Assembly: GCA_051453625.1 (NCBI GenBank)
Contig: JBOZIK010000001.1
Span: forward strand, 79,300,459-79,364,458
Length of the DNA: 64,000 bases
From: Welwitschia mirabilis
Lineage: Eukaryota > Gnetophyta > Gnetopsida > Welwitschiales
Direction of reading: 5' to 3'
Positions 32,604 to 43,749 of this stretch are shown here, piece after piece. Below the pieces are notes generated by a model. The model was not told where the DNA came from. It worked only from the letters and a program-made list of their open reading frames with translations, and did not search any database. Within the stretch, counting starts at the first letter, position 1, and each line of letters starts with the position of its first letter. The position numbers and the translations under genes were made by a program.

Positions 32604-34301
32604 AACACCATAATGTCCTAGTCTAAGTATCTATGAGAAATCCATTAATGGGTTGGTTAGCTCTTGGATCCTTACTTCTCTGATAGTGATTGTATTCTTC
32701 GCATTATCAATTGTGTTGCAATATCAAAATTTGCTAAGGAATAGTTGGGTTCCAAATGTCATCTGAGGCATAGATAGTTATCAAGATATTACTCTTCCAT
32801 CATAACATAATGAATTTATACATTTTATCTACTTAATAAGTTTTTATTCTATCATATGATGGAATGTGAGCTAAGGATCTCAAATTTTAATTCATGTGCA
32901 ACCATTAAATTTGTTCGAGTAAATAAAAAAACTCTTCTGAACTTTAAAATTATTACCATAAATCTTACTCATAAGGAATCTCAAATAAAGAGTTTGTTAA
33001 TAAAAATCATAAAACTTTTATTAGAGTAAACCATTATTACATAAAATTTAGCATTAGTTCACTTTGAAACACTCATTCAAATTAAAAGCAAAAGAAGAAA
33101 CATAAGAAAATTCAAATTACTTTTGAAAATGCTTAGAGAACTCATTTTACCTACTAAATATTCTATTTTAAGAGGGTCCTAAAGTTGAAGGTAGGAGATG
33201 CATCTCATGTAAAGTATTAGTCATAATTTATATCTTATGAGGATGTGCATTTCAAACATTGGTGAAATCTTTCACATTCCACATTGATCTCTTGATGTTA
33301 TCTTTATTAAACTTAATTCTACTTAATTTAGATCAGAGTTTTACATTATACTTGATCAACCCTCCTTTCCAGATCTTATAAGTACCTAGTTAATCTACCT
33401 AAGGCAACATCATATGTTGAGTCTTTCTGATACATTCATTAATGTAACTCTTTTGCCTCAGCCTTAGTTAAGCATTGGTAAGATGATGAATTACTAGACT
33501 AAAGAATGGGTAAATGATCCTATTGTTAAACCTATGTTAATATTCTTACATAATTAATGAGTCTCAAGTATCAAGAAACGCTACATACCTATAGGAGGAA
33601 TAAGTTAGCTCAACTAAAATTTCATTTCTAATAGCCACTTGAGGGAAATGGGTTCAACACTTAAATACACCTATTAATTTAAGATCGAAGCTAAACAAGC
33701 ATCCTTTAATATTTCTTATACTAGATAGAATTTGGAAGAGGAAGGAGGAGTTGAAAAATTTGTAAAATAAGAAGCCACAAAGATTGCAGACGATCACTTG
33801 GAAAAAGAGATGGAAATATGATAATTTGATAAGTAGAATGATTAAATCTTGCATTTTATAGTGGTACTTCTATTGAATAAGTGTTTATTAGATTACAGAT
33901 GTTAGTTTTTCTAATGAAATAATAATTAGAAAAAGATGTCCTTCTTAAAAACCTCCATACTTACTTTTTATTTATTAATTAAAAAAAAATTTAACTGATC
34001 ATGACCTGGTTTGAATTTAAGACTTTAGATCAAGAATAGATTAGTTCAAGATCTCTCTGCTACTTAGAATATTCATTTAGCTATATGTAAGAAGTAATAA
34101 ACTAAAGATTTATCATGTAAATAAAGATTAGGAAATAGATCAAACATCAAAATTTATACCTACATTGATCTCATGAGTCTTCTAGATCCTATAATAATTT
34201 AATCATTTGAAGCTTACTAATAGAAATAGAAGGATAATTTAACTACATTAGTTACTAGATTAAGAAATTTGTTAATCTAGAATTTAAATTCTAGATCAAA
34301 C
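32600..34301. other. No gene recognised
   Basis: Slightly less AT-rich than its surroundings at 32620-32760 and 33240-33440, but without a consistent coding frame. Probably the 3' flank of A1 and unrelated old repeats. A tRNA-like phrase on the minus strand near 33995-34075 is too weak to call. Confidence 0.5.
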
Positions 34302-34614
34302 TATTGGGTTTAAACACTCACATATAGAACTATCCCATAACTCAAAGATATCCTAGGGACCATACAAGATATGCATTGATATAGCTCTAAAATTTTATTA
34401 AAAACTAATCAATATATACATCCATCCTATCTATTTTTATATATCTTAATCCTATCACATGGAATCTAGATTTACCTCTGTGTTAAAAAAATAATGATTA
34501 AAGATAATTAACATAATGGATAAATAATCTATATTAAACTAATAATTAAAATAGCATTGGAACATGGGCATTTTCATAGTGCTTTATTAATAACCTTCAA
34601 AAAGATCCTATAAA
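34302..34614 (-). repeat. 3' LTR of copia-like element
   Basis: Left end 'tattgggtttaaacactc' corresponds to 'tgttagatttgaaatcctc' at 38645. Right end abuts the polypurine tract. Identity to the partner is moderate, suggesting an old insertion. Confidence 0.55.
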
Positions 34615-34640
34615 CTTCCCCCTTCCTCCCCTGCCTCTTG
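34615..34640 (-). other. Polypurine tract (on minus strand)
   Basis: Plus strand reads cttcccccttcctcccct then gcctc; the minus strand is an unbroken purine run apart from one C. It is the expected primer site for plus-strand DNA synthesis next to the 3' LTR. Confidence 0.6.
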
Positions 34641-36021
34641 ATGATAATTCTAATGATTAGATTATCATCACATTTAAAGTGCTATATGATGCCTCTATAG
34701 CAACTCACATATAAATTTTTACATAAGAAACTCTTTAATATTTATTATTAAGAACTTAAAGAGATCACCACATATAGAACTCAAATGAATTTACAACATA
34801 GGACTCTGTATAGAGCTTGATAAAATTTGTCAAATAAATGAACTCGAGACTATAATGGAACTAACTCAAATAATTTACATATCAAAATTAATGTTAATAA
34901 AAGTGTTTCATATCACTTCCCATGTTATCATTTTAATATGCAAATTGTATTATACTTAGAACAATAAGAGAAAAAATAATAAAACGCCTTCTTCCATTTC
35001 ACGTCACCTTTTATAATAAAAAATTCCTTTTCATGCTTCACCTTTCAATGATAAGTTTTAAAAGGTTTTATTAAAGGATTTTAGAAATTCACATGCCATT
35101 GAAATTTTAAAGTTTAATTATATAAGAAATAGAACTTGTCAATAAACTTAACTTATCACTACACTTTCTTAGAGGATATACAGAACATGTCCTATCTAAC
35201 TGCATTGCAAAAGTTTAATATCGTGTTTTATTTCTTAGCTCATCTTTTCAACTGATAATAATACATCTAACAATTATCTTCTAATCACTAGGCATTTTTG
35301 CAAACATTAACTTTCAATGTTTTCAATGATGTAGTCCTACATAATAACATATTTTTACTAGGTTTACATGAAAATAATTAAAACCATGTACTGTATACTA
35401 TGATCATGATAAGTGTGAAAAATAAAAGCTACTTTACATATTTTATAAGATTGTATTATTCTTTCTCAGAAACATTTACATCTTTTAATCTACACTTCAA
35501 AATATGCTCTCTCTGTTCTTATGCTCCAATACTTTATTCATTTAAGCCTTGTAGTAATTCTTAATGTATTGCTAAGGAGTGGCAATGTTCTACATTTTAA
35601 AATTTAAATGAGCATTATCTTGGGTAGCTATAGAGGGAATTTGCATCTTAGCCCTTTTTTCCTTCCTCATTCTTACCTCTAAGAATATTCAACAAAAAAT
35701 TCTAAATCTAGACATCAAACTGAGAGATAAAGCTCAAATTAATAGCATTATCATTAGTGCCATAGAAGAAGCTTTAAATCAACAAAAATGGATCAAATCC
35801 TTGCTCTTCAAAAACTAAGTTCAAATCAAAGCACATAAAAACACCAGCAAAAAACAATGAAGATAAAAATATTGACCATAAAGATGACTTTACAATAGCA
35901 AAGCAAAAATTAAAATAAAAGGATTTGTAAATAAGCATCTAAAAGAGGAAATTTTGAAATTGTGAGAAATGAAAAAAAACATTTATTCCTTCACTTAGTA
36001 ATACCAGCCTCTATAATTAGA

Positions 36022-36415
36022 TGTTACAAATCCAATGAAAGAAAATGCAAAAAATGGAAAAGTAAGTGATCACTTCAAGGATTTCAAGCCTTTATTTACT
36101 TACTTTGAGGGTGATTAGCCTCTAATAATTATTTTGAGGGTGATTAGTCTTCAATAATCACTTTAAGGATGAATAGCTTTCAAATATAAGAATCTAATTC
36201 TTTATTCAATTCCTATAAATAATACATAATCCATGTATTTATAAGACATAAGACGTTATAGACATTACAGTAAAGATAGACATTACAATGAGGATATATA
36301 AAAGACATATGTTATAATAAAGAATACATTATAGATGTTACAAATAAAGATAGACATTACAGATGTTATAGTAAAGATAAACATTACATAAAATGACTAT
36401 AATGGAATTACAACA
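36022..36415 (-). repeat. 3' LTR of compact chromovirus
   Basis: 394 bp, starting 'tgttacaaatcc' and ending 'ggaattacaaca'. Contains three copies of a short block 'actttgagggtgattag' near 36100-36175, also present in the partner LTR (37755-37850), i.e. an internal minisatellite of about 33 bp. Confidence 0.9.
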
Positions 36416-36429
36416 TTCTATCCCACTTC

Positions 36430-36640
36430 GAAACAACCTTGTCCTCAAGGTTGAAAATATGCAAACTTTTCTTTAAGCTTGTAAAGGAATTTCCACATGG
36501 CATCCTTAGGAGGAAAATTTGATCATTGTACTAACACTATTCTTACTAGTTAATCATGTTTCTTCATCATCTTCCTAGCGAGGATGGTAATAGGATGCAT
36601 CTGGAGCTAACCATCTTTAGAGAAGTTGGGTCATTAAACA
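36430..36640 (-). pseudogene. Chromodomain relic at the Pol C-terminus
   Basis: On the minus strand a frame reads ILARKMMKKHD, then LVRIVLVQ, SNFPPKDAMWKFLYKLKEKF and AYFQP (about 36620-36455). This matches the chromodomain of plant chromoviruses ('R...VLVQWSNLPPEEATWE...L...FP'), including the aromatic position Trp of the ATWE block; one expected Trp is a stop (TGG to TAG or TGA). In another frame the ending FNLEDKVVSKWDRM (36456-36417) is seen just before the LTR. Chromodomains guide integrase to heterochromatin marked by histone methylation. With RT and integrase core missing it cannot act, but its retention next to gag is unusual. Confidence 0.75.
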
Positions 36641-37039
36641 GAATCTATTACATCATCTATATTATATCATATAAATCAAAGAGTACTTGAAGGTAAGAAT
36701 TAAATCTTTAACCTAAAAACACATTCATCATTACAACGTTCCTTACCATTCACATGGTTCTTTATTCCAATCATTATCTGGGTGCTCTCCATCATATGTT
36801 ATGAATTTTGTGGTCATTCTAACATTCTACAGAGATACGCCAACTATGCTTTCACTACACATCATTATTTTTAATATAGTTCATATTGTAGAATCATATA
36901 CTTGGAGATTGTTTATAAACATACTTCAAACTCCTATAAAGGTTTGGGATCTAGTTGTTATGGTTGAGAATCTCTTTGTTTATTCTTTTAGTTTATTCAT
37001 TTTGATGTCTTTGGCTAGAATTTTAAGGGAGATTCTATA

Positions 37040-37679
37040 CTAGTCCCAATCACTTTTGATTGCTAGCATGTCAGTTCCATAACTCTTTTGGTAGTCCTCG
37101 ATGCATATATTATCACTTAGATTTGGTATAATTTTGTTTGTATTTAGGAAGTTATATGGAGCCTTAGCTTCATCTAATGTCAACCTTTTAATGGATGATG
37201 ACATAGATGTTAAATCATTACTTAAGATATCAAAGGTACCTACAATGTGATTTACACCATTATTCTTGTAAAGAATGAGTAATTGTTCTTCTTTGAGCCT
37301 TACTAAACCAACTTCTTGAGTTATCATAGTTGGTTAAGACATGTAAACCCAATGTTTCAACTCTTTCTTAAGTTTAAGTACAAAGAAACCCATCAAGAAT
37401 TCCTTTATCAATCCTATATCTTAGTTAGCTAATCGTTTAAAATGATCTTAATACTCCTGCATAATAGAAGTCTCTTGTAGCTTCAAGAAGTCCTAGTGTA
37501 GTACTAGTTAAATGATTACCATATGTAAGATCCACAATAATGATTAGGCTTTTTATGTCCTTTACCTTATGATCAAATGTTTTCGTGATTCATGGATCTC
37601 TCTCTTCATTGTCTCCTTCAAGGTTTGCATCTCATTCTTCATTCTTACTTGTACTTATGCTCGCATTTCCATCACCATG
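37040..37679 (-). pseudogene. gag relic of compact chromovirus
   Basis: Starts at ATG 37677-37679, eleven bases inside from the PBS. The N-terminal part is a charged helix (VRMKNEMQTLKETMKREIHE, 37640-37590) as in chromovirus gag. After a frame change come FKRLAN, IGLIKEFLMGFFVLKLKKEL (37440-37370), matching the 'LSEEFLLGCFISGLKDEI' gag block, and ITQEVGLVRLKEEQL (37325-37280), matching 'AIGLARLQEEK'. SSIKRLTLDEAKA follows near 37195, reminiscent of the 'PIKRLTPAEM' block that precedes the zinc knuckle; no CCHC knuckle itself is seen. The open part runs from 37327 to a stop at 37040; the piece after that block is unfamiliar. Confidence 0.7.
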
Positions 37680-37691
37680 GCTTTAATAACA
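37680..37691 (-). other. Primer-binding site of compact chromovirus (Met-tRNA type)
   Basis: Plus strand gctttaataaca, the complement of tgttattaaagc, a decayed TGGTATCAGAGC-type site, two bases left of the 5' LTR. Confidence 0.65.
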
Positions 37692-37693
37692 AG

Positions 37694-38087
37694 TGTTGTA
37701 AGCCTAATAAAAAGAAATGCAAAAAATGAAAAAGTGAGTAACCACTTTAAGGGGATCAAGCTTCTATTTAATCACTTTGAGGGTGACTAGCCTTCAATAA
37801 TCACTTTGAGTATGATTAGTCTCCAATAATTACTTTGAGGGTGATTAGCTTCTAAATATAGGAATCTAATTTTTTATTCAATTCTTGTAGATAATACATG
37901 ATTCACATATTTATAAGACACAAGTCCTTACAAATGTTACAATAAAGATTGATGTTATAATTAGGATACCTAAAAGACAGTTGTTATAATAAAGAAGACA
38001 TTATAGATGTTACAAATAAAGATAAATGTTACAGACATTATGGTAGAGATAGATTTTATATAAAATGATTATAATAAAATCACAACA
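37694..38087 (-). repeat. 5' LTR of compact chromovirus
   Basis: 394 bp, 'tgttgtaagcct' to 'aaatcacaaca'. By eye about four fifths identical to the partner at 36022-36415, differences mainly transitions. Confidence 0.9.
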
Positions 38088-38630
38088 CTAGATTAAATAC
38101 ATCCATCTCAGTGTTATCTCTTGCATTCTTTTCATCTCCATAATGATTTCACTACTTACACTATGAATCGTTAATGAATGATTTGAATCAGATTCTTCTA
38201 CACAGTATTGTAAATGAAAAGGCCATTACAAGGAGCCTAGAAGGGATGATGTAGGTATTATGCATTTTCTTTACTTTTTCTCTAATATAAAAATTTTAAA
38301 ATAAATGATACACTAAAAATTTATAAAAATTTAAATACTTTAGTATATTTTAAATTTCATGCAAAAAAACTTTTAAATCTCAAATAATCTTAGATCTAGT
38401 TCAATGGACATAGGACAAAATAAAGAGTAGGCCAAAAAATATGAAACTGTAGTGTTGTGCAACTAGGTAATGAATTAAAAATTAAAATGATCTACCTTTT
38501 ACTTTTATATTGTCTAGTAAAACCTTTTATTCTATAATCATTTTTTCCCCTTCTGTGCTAATCTTAGAAGTACCTAAGAGTATAGTCATAGGATAAGACC
38601 TTAATAATGTGAAAACTCTTCCTAGGTTTT

Positions 38631-38642
38631 ACTTTAATACCA
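38631..38642 (-). other. Primer-binding site of copia-like element
   Basis: Plus strand actttaatacca, complement tggtattaaagt; compare TGGTATCAGAGC. Two bases from the LTR start TGTTAG at 38645. Confidence 0.6.
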
Positions 38643-38644
38643 CT

Positions 38645-38958
38645 TGTTAGATTTGAAATCCTCATGCACAAAATAAACCCAGAACTAGGAGAATATCCTA
38701 GAAAGCATATAAAAATTGAAATAGCTCTAAGATTTTATTAAAAATTAATTAATATCTACATTGTTTCTTTCTATTTTCATGGGTCTTAATCCCATTACAT
38801 AGAATTTAGATCCTCTTATTTCTTAATAAAATGATAACTATAAATAACTAACTTAATGACTAGATGAACTAGATTAAACTAATAATTCAAATAGCATAGA
38901 CATAAATGCATTTCCATAGTTTCTTATTAGTAACCTTTAAAAAAGATTCTATAAAAAC
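38645..38958 (-). repeat. 5' LTR of copia-like element
   Basis: Partner of 34302-34614. Left terminus TGTTAGATTTG is well defined by the adjacent PBS; the right end is set by loss of similarity near 'gattctataaa' and may be a few bases off. Confidence 0.55.
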
Positions 38959-40119
38959 TTATCTTAACCCAACTTTTAATGTAATTATCTTTCACAAGAA
39001 GAAAGGGATGTCATTATTGGTCAATCCCCTTGATCTTTTACTCTATGTTTTTTTAGGAAACTACTGACTTTCATTCCTAATTTTTTTATGTAAATTAACA
39101 ATAGATTTGAGGACCTCCTTTAAGAACTTAAGATTTTTTGAAAGCGTTCCCTTAAATCCTAAGGATAACTTAGCATTTGTATTTGAGATCCCTCATTAAG
39201 AACTCAATAATCTCACTTTAATACCTTGATGTTAAGAATGGTAACCACTTAAATATTAAAACTCTATTGACCCATCACGACTTAGCCCTATTCTCAAAAC
39301 CCCCCTTTACTTTCTCGACCTCTTCTATCATAGACACATGGATCCCCATCATTACCACATCAGCATTTCACTAAATAGTATATTTATACATTAGTAATAG
39401 AAAAATCCAATGTTAAAATCTATTAATATGTAATTGAATTTATTTTTTCACATATATCTTATGATTTATAAAATTAGAAATGATAATTTTAAATTTCATG
39501 TTTTATTTCTTTCTAAAACTTACTTTTTGCGACTACCTAAATTTCATTCTCATGAAGCTCCCATGGTTGCTTAGGCAATTAGGCCTAGTGATGAATTTTC
39601 TTGCATTTTGAAGCATGTAATTTTTTTTAAGATAATAGGATAAAATTTTTAAAATTGAAAGTTGAATGATGAAATATATTTTAAATTTTCACTTTCCAAC
39701 TATTTAAAAATCCAAAATGTGCTATTGTTTTTGTTTGAAAAATATAGTATCTCCTTAATAAAACATGTGTTTCAAGCTTTATTATTCTTACATATTAATT
39801 AGAGTTTTTTTAATAGCTTAAAACATGATCTAAGATTTGGACTAAGGATAGGGCTAACTTAGAATTAATTAATATCTTTGGCTACTAGTTTAGGAGTTAG
39901 TTAATCTAACCCAAGATCATGAATGTATTTGAACCGTTCAAGTCTAAAAAATGTTTCCATAAAATTCCTTTATGTTTTCATATCTATCTAATATATTTTA
40001 AAAAAAAATCTTCATTTATCAGAATGCAGAATCATATTCTTCATGAATTTTTAAGAAATTCTAATAGACCCATGTCTTATAGAGTTTAAATACTAAATAA
40101 TAGAATTAAATTGATTTGA
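38959..40119. other. No gene recognised
   Basis: Contains a somewhat GC-richer island at 39270-39370 ('cacgacttagccctattctc' and following) without an open frame. Possibly part of an older LTR; nothing can be assigned. Confidence 0.5.
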
Positions 40120-42732
40120 TTTGTTAACAATGTAAGAGGAATATAATTTTAAATCAATTTTTAAGTACTGTAAGCACTTTCAAAGAGGAGAAAAGATTAC
40201 TTGATATCCTTTCATGTAATACAAGAATTTAATTTTCTTAAGAAGATCTCCAAATGATATTGAATTTACAAAATGAAGTATAATCAATAGATGATCCTAA
40301 TGAAAGAAAAGATATCAAGCTTATTATGGATATTCTAGGATGAACTATAGCTAATGGGAAAATCCCAATAGATAAGAATTTACAACCTTGGTAATTCATC
40401 ATTTTTAGAATTATGATAAATAATCTTGTACCCATATTAGATAAATAGAAATGTTTAAAATTGCTAGAACTATATATGTTTGAATGTATAAAGGATTAAA
40501 TAAAATAAAAAAGTGTAAATATTACTAAAGGAATTTTTTTGGAATGATAAGACATATTACTAAAATAAGGAAGAAACGAGCTCTAATAGTTATAGGCTTA
40601 GGATTTCTTTTGGTTATTACTAGAATTTTAAGCAGTAACATGTCAATTATTATTTGGAGTTAAAGAATATAGTATTCTTGAAGGTCATCATGAGTAAGAA
40701 AAACCTAGTACTTCATCTATCTTAGACAGCATTAAACCAATCCATCACATGCAAAAGAGTCTCACAAAACTCAATTAACTATGTAATAGTTGTTAAAACT
40801 CTTTTCCTAAACTAAATTTCTTACTAATACTTTGGAAGAAGATAAATTTGATATCTTTTATAATACTTTAAATTCATTTAGAGAAGAAACACAATTTTTC
40901 TTAGAAAGAAGGAAGAATTTTAAATTCTTAAAAATTAGAATTCATAATTATACATGAAGAATGCAATTTTGTTGAAACAATTAGAGTAAAAAAAAAGAAG
41001 AATATTAAATTACAGCACAAGATTAAGAAAATAGAAGTAGACATTTATTATTTTGAATTTTATAAAAGTACTATGAAAAAACTACAAGGAGCATATCGAA
41101 GAATAGCTAAATTGGAAATAATTTTAGAAGAAAAGAATGCCTTAGAAAGTGGATTAAAGGAGAGGATAGAATTATTAGATTCATTAGTATAAAGCATCAC
41201 CATTTTAAATAAACATGATTTAAATTATATTAAATAGTAATAGAAGTTTATTACATTTATGTATAATGAAATGCTTCTTTTCTTCAAAAGAGAATATTCT
41301 AAAAATATTTATGTTGACTTACAAGTAATTAATAAAAAATGTATGAAAATACAAGCAGATGCAATAATTATAAATAAAAATGAATAAAAATCCCAAACAC
41401 AAATGACACTTATCAAATAGTTATTAAAACTAATAAAAGACTCATAGCAACCAAATAAGAAAAATAAGAAACTCATAGCAAAAACTAAAGATTATTAAAT
41501 AATAAGAAACATGTGTTTATTTAACATATTATTAATACAACTTTGAAACTCAACTTATTTAAAGTTAATTAAGAAATTAAAAAGTTTATAAAAATAATAA
41601 AGAATCCATCAAGAAAAGTCATTTTGGAAATGATTAATTCTTTAACATTGTTTATATAAAAATGGAGGAAAATGTAGAATAATATTATGATATGAAAAAT
41701 TAAAAATTAAAAGATTGAATAGAATAATCCTTTGATGATCTTAAGAATAGCATTAGGCTAATTTGCTTAAAGTTAACTTAGTTAATTATTTAAAACTTAG
41801 AAAAAGAAAATTTATAATCATTAAATTTGAATAGAATGATGGAAACCGAACTTGACAAAAGAATAGATTTTGGGTTCAAAGAATTGGTAGTTTCTAGAAG
41901 TGTGGATTATGATCCACAAAAATCATATGATTTCATAGATAGCTTCTACGAACAAATATAAAATATGATTCAGTAGACTTTAAAACTCTGGTTAAAGATT
42001 AGCCAAATCCTTAAGACTTGTAATAAACAACCATAAAGGCTGAAAAGCAATCTTAATAGGAAAAAGTGGGCCTATATATTAATGAGAAAGAAAACTTAAT
42101 CAATACCATAGCCATATAATTTGGTAAAATTATGAAATAATGTAAAATAGATTTATGTTTATTTGGGATATCCTCCATAAGATGTACATCAATTTTACTT
42201 ATTATGAAAAAGGATTATAACAAATATGAATATAATAATGGGGACTTTTACCAAGATCTTTGTAAAATTTAAGATAAAAGATACCATAGGGATTTGTAAA
42301 ATTTCCTTTAGATAAACCTCTAGAAAAGAAATAGCAGGAGAATCTACATTAATAAATTTTATTACACTATCCACTATAGGATTTTAAACTGCTAATTTAA
42401 AGGATCACCTATCTCGAAAAGAAAAGGAAAACATAACATATTAAGATTTCCTCCAAAGACAGAAGTAGGAAAGAGAGCATAAAAATCTAAGAATTTCAAA
42501 CTTCTAAAGAAGCTAAATCAATAGATTGGGATGAGTTAAATATACAAGAAGAAAAAATAAAAGTAATAAAGAATATTATATAGTAAAGAAAGTTAGCTTA
42601 ATTAGCTAAGTAGTTAAAAAAATAAAAGCCTTCGAAATAATAATCTTCTATTTTTAAATAGAGAGCAAAGAAATGAATGTATCATGTATTTTCTTTAAGG
42701 GACTAACAAAGCTTGAGATTGAGAGAAACTAA
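40120..42732 (+). pseudogene. Unidentified long coding-like relic upstream of A2
   Basis: Plus-strand segments with clear protein character, broken by stops that are nearly all TAA or TAG (Gln positions) or TGA (Arg). Segment 1 (about 40120-40545): KEEKRLLDILSCNTRI, IDDPNERKDIKLIMDIL, IPIDKNLQPW, KCLKLLELYMFECIKD. Segment 2 (about 40830-41400): FYNTLNSFREETQFFLERRK, then a long coiled-coil-like part (STMKKLQGAYRRIAKLEIIL, ERIELLDSLV). Segment 3 (41830-41960): ETELDKRIDFGFKELVVSRS, YDPQKSYDFIDSFYEQI. Segment 4 (42480-42720): EAKSIDWDELNIQEEKIKVI and a basic tail. It ends where family A copy A2 begins. No RT, protease or integrase motif is seen in it. I do not recognise it. It might be the gag-like part of another retroelement, an old pararetroviral fragment or a host-derived passenger. 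Confidence 0.4.
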
Positions 42733-42908
42733 TGGGACTTAATTTTATGTATATATTTAATGATTTTTAGATGTTTTCTCTCATTTAATTGATGTATGTT
42801 TCTTACTTCTAGCTTAATATTTTAATTAGTTAATGTAATTAGAAAAATGAATATAAACTATATACATATAAATATGTCTATGCACTATTATTATAGTTTA
42901 TAGGTGCA
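42733..42908 (+). repeat. LTR-like 5' end of A2
   Basis: Begins 'tgggacttaattttatg' and ends 'ggtgca', matching 26502-26672. The sequence left of it is unrelated to that left of A1, which marks this as a true element boundary. Confidence 0.45.
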
Positions 42909-43749
42909 ATATAATACTTAGCGAGGAGGTGTAAGGAAAGGCAAGTAATTCTAAGAAGCAAGAAGAGAAAAAGACTAAGAGAAAGTTAGAGGCCACATAT
43001 AAAAGGCAAGAAGAGGGTACTATAAGCATCTTTTAGCAATAAGAAATATAAGTGAAGGGTTGTAGCTAAGGATCTAGAGGAAGAAGCTTTAGTATGTCTT
43101 ATAAAGAATTAATAATCATCTTCATAGCTCCTACTGTTACCTAGAAATGAGAAGCACTATTATTAGTACAATATATTCTTAAAGCATTAGTTGAAACTAT
43201 AAGCTAAAAAGATATTTTTATCCTATTATGTTTCTAAACTATAATGTAAACTATGATTTTACTTATGAAAGCATCATTTTATTTATTTACTTTTACATCT
43301 TTTTCTAGAAGATATATGAAGATACAAGCACTTAGTAATAGGTTCTATCTAGCATTACTTATAAATGTTTTCATGATACTTAACCCCTAGGTTGTACTTT
43401 ATGTATTTATCTAGTTAACTGATAAAGTCTGTTTCACTAAAATAAACTTGCACTTTTAACATTAGTTTTAAACTTAAGTTGTTCAAGTGATTAGTTCTAA
43501 GTGATATTCTTGGCAACATAACTCAACCTAAGTTGGTTTGAGATTTGACCATCTTAGTTAGATCTTTAGTAAGCCTTTGTTAATTTTGTTAATGACTTAG
43601 CTTATTTACAAATCATATGCTAGTACTTTTAATATGTTCCTTATGTGACTTGTTGTTATTTCTACACTTTTATTTTATTAATAAGTTCTTGTCATCTTTG
43701 GCACTATAAGGATAACATACTAGAGCCAACTAGTAAAGATGAAGAAGTG

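Larger units (their letters stand above)
36022..38087 (-). mobile_element. Compact chromovirus derivative with gag and chromodomain, 2.07 kb
   Basis: Bounded by two direct LTRs of exactly 394 bp each (36022-36415, 37694-38087) with inverted termini TGTTGTAA/TTACAACA (slightly decayed). Flanking 5-mers ttaga (36017-36021) and ctaga (38088-38092) form a target-site duplication with one C-to-T change. A PBS complement next to the right LTR (37680-37691) and a gag start right behind it give minus orientation. The internal 1278 bp keep a gag start and the extreme C-terminus with a chromodomain; protease, RT, RNase H and most of the integrase are absent. It is inserted in the copia-like element at 34302-38958. 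A non-autonomous deletion derivative of a Ty3/gypsy chromovirus. Confidence 0.85.
34302..38958 (-). mobile_element. Copia-like element with Met-tRNA PBS, nested insertion inside
   Basis: Two direct repeats of about 313 bp (34302-34614 and 38645-38958) share the same blocks, for instance 'atagctctaaaattttattaaaaac' against 'atagctctaagattttattaaaaat' wording and 'cataga...gcattttcatag'. Directly left of the right repeat the plus strand reads actttaatacca (38631-38642), the complement of a decayed TGGTATCAGAGC primer site. Directly right of the left repeat is a strong polypyrimidine block (34615-34640), a polypurine tract on the minus strand. Together these give a minus-oriented LTR element. 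Excluding the nested chromovirus at 36022-38087 only about 1.9 kb of internal DNA is left, with no pol domain recognised, so it is a short or deleted derivative; copia is inferred from PBS and LTR style only. Confidence 0.55.

Noticed and set aside
32418-32621. 67-codon open frame with a Val/Cys repeat
   Set aside because: Its second half is the (TG)n microsatellite; the first half resembles no protein.
33990-34080. tRNA gene or SINE head
   Set aside because: Only a loose B-box-like phrase; no convincing A box at the proper distance and no body shared with the SINE-like copies.
36801-37043. 80-codon plus-strand frame inside the compact chromovirus
   Set aside because: Opposite to the element strand, which has PBS and gag on the minus strand; no homologous look.
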